Assembly (NCBI GenBank): GCA_025618425.1
Contig: CM046842.1
Coordinates: 36,995,786 to 37,059,785, forward strand
Reading direction: 5' to 3'
DNA from: Heliocidaris tuberculata
Lineage: Eukaryota; Echinodermata; Echinoidea; Camarodonta; Echinometridae
DNA length: 64,000 nt
The translations under genes were made by a program, and so were the position numbers. Numbering within the stretch: the stretch's first letter is position 1; the number at the start of each line of letters is the position of its first letter. This document shows, in pieces, positions 1-64,000 of the stretch. The notes beneath the pieces are model-generated. The model searched no databases, was not told the origin of the DNA, and saw only the letters and a list, made by a program, of their open reading frames with translations.

Positions 1-63785
<63,785 letters not shown>

Positions 63786-64000
63786 CTACATAAAAATGAT
63801 TAACAGAGTCTTGTAGATATATTTAACCCTCCTCTCGTACTTCTTATCAAGAAAGCTGTTTTACCACGGAAGACACAGGTTTTGTATTTTCCTAAAAGTC
63901 ACAGTTCCTCTGTACTGTATCGTGAATGTCCTAATAAACCAGACTTAATGACAAAATATGTAAGCAAAGCACAATACGATTTAAGTCGAAACTCTGAGAT

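Overview
The window is animal genomic DNA: AT-rich, intron-dense and full of repeats. It carries one long stretch of a single multi-exon gene on the minus strand, running from about 63785 down to the left edge. I assembled 64 coding exons (about 10.34 kb, roughly 3,450 codons). They join with compatible phases throughout and show CT/AC (minus-strand AG/GT) splice borders, apart from one GC donor. The protein is a chain of MAM domains interspersed with LDL-receptor class A (LDLa) modules: the end of one MAM, then 18 complete MAM domains and 9 LDLa modules, with Thr/Pro-rich linkers. No start codon, signal peptide, transmembrane segment or stop codon is visible, so the gene continues past both edges. 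The architecture fits the MALRD1-like family (MAM and LDL-receptor class A domain-containing proteins), which are large extracellular proteins.

Order along the protein (M = MAM, L = LDLa): M1 (end only)-M2-M3-M4-L1-M5-L2-M6-L3-M7-M8-M9-M10-M11-M12-M13-L4-M14-L5-M15-L6-M16-L7-M17-L8-M18-L9-M19-Thr/Pro linker. Each MAM is built from four segments. A carries the first Cys-x-Phe-Glu, a Trp and DH(T). B carries a Y-x-Y-x-x-D/E strand and a Cys. C carries FWYHMYG. D carries GDIAIDDI. The junction of one module with the next is phase 1 whenever an intron lies there, and the intron before segment D is phase 0.

The introns hold many mobile elements and foldback sequences: a hAT-like element with an 8-bp target duplication (3104-4062); two copies of a TTAA-flanked piggyBac-like MITE, each nested in another repeat (29021-29436, 52086-52480); a TA-flanked Tc1-like MITE (57807-58320); several tRNA-derived SINE-like copies; LINE 3-prime ends (12556-13190, 26903-27630) and an older reverse-transcriptase remnant (53954-54235); an inverted pair of Penelope-like ends (8848-10133); and many long palindromes. 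Near 61899 a tRNA-Arg(TCT)-like sequence carries a reverse-complement copy of its own T arm.

The organism is most likely a marine invertebrate deuterostome, perhaps an echinoderm. I infer this from the gene family and the style of repeats; nothing in the window proves it. I found no second protein-coding gene. The unusual points are the size and exon layout of the MAM/LDLa gene, repeated duplication of exon edges into introns as decayed pseudoexons, and the nested element insertions. I did not find evidence for a wholly new biological system.
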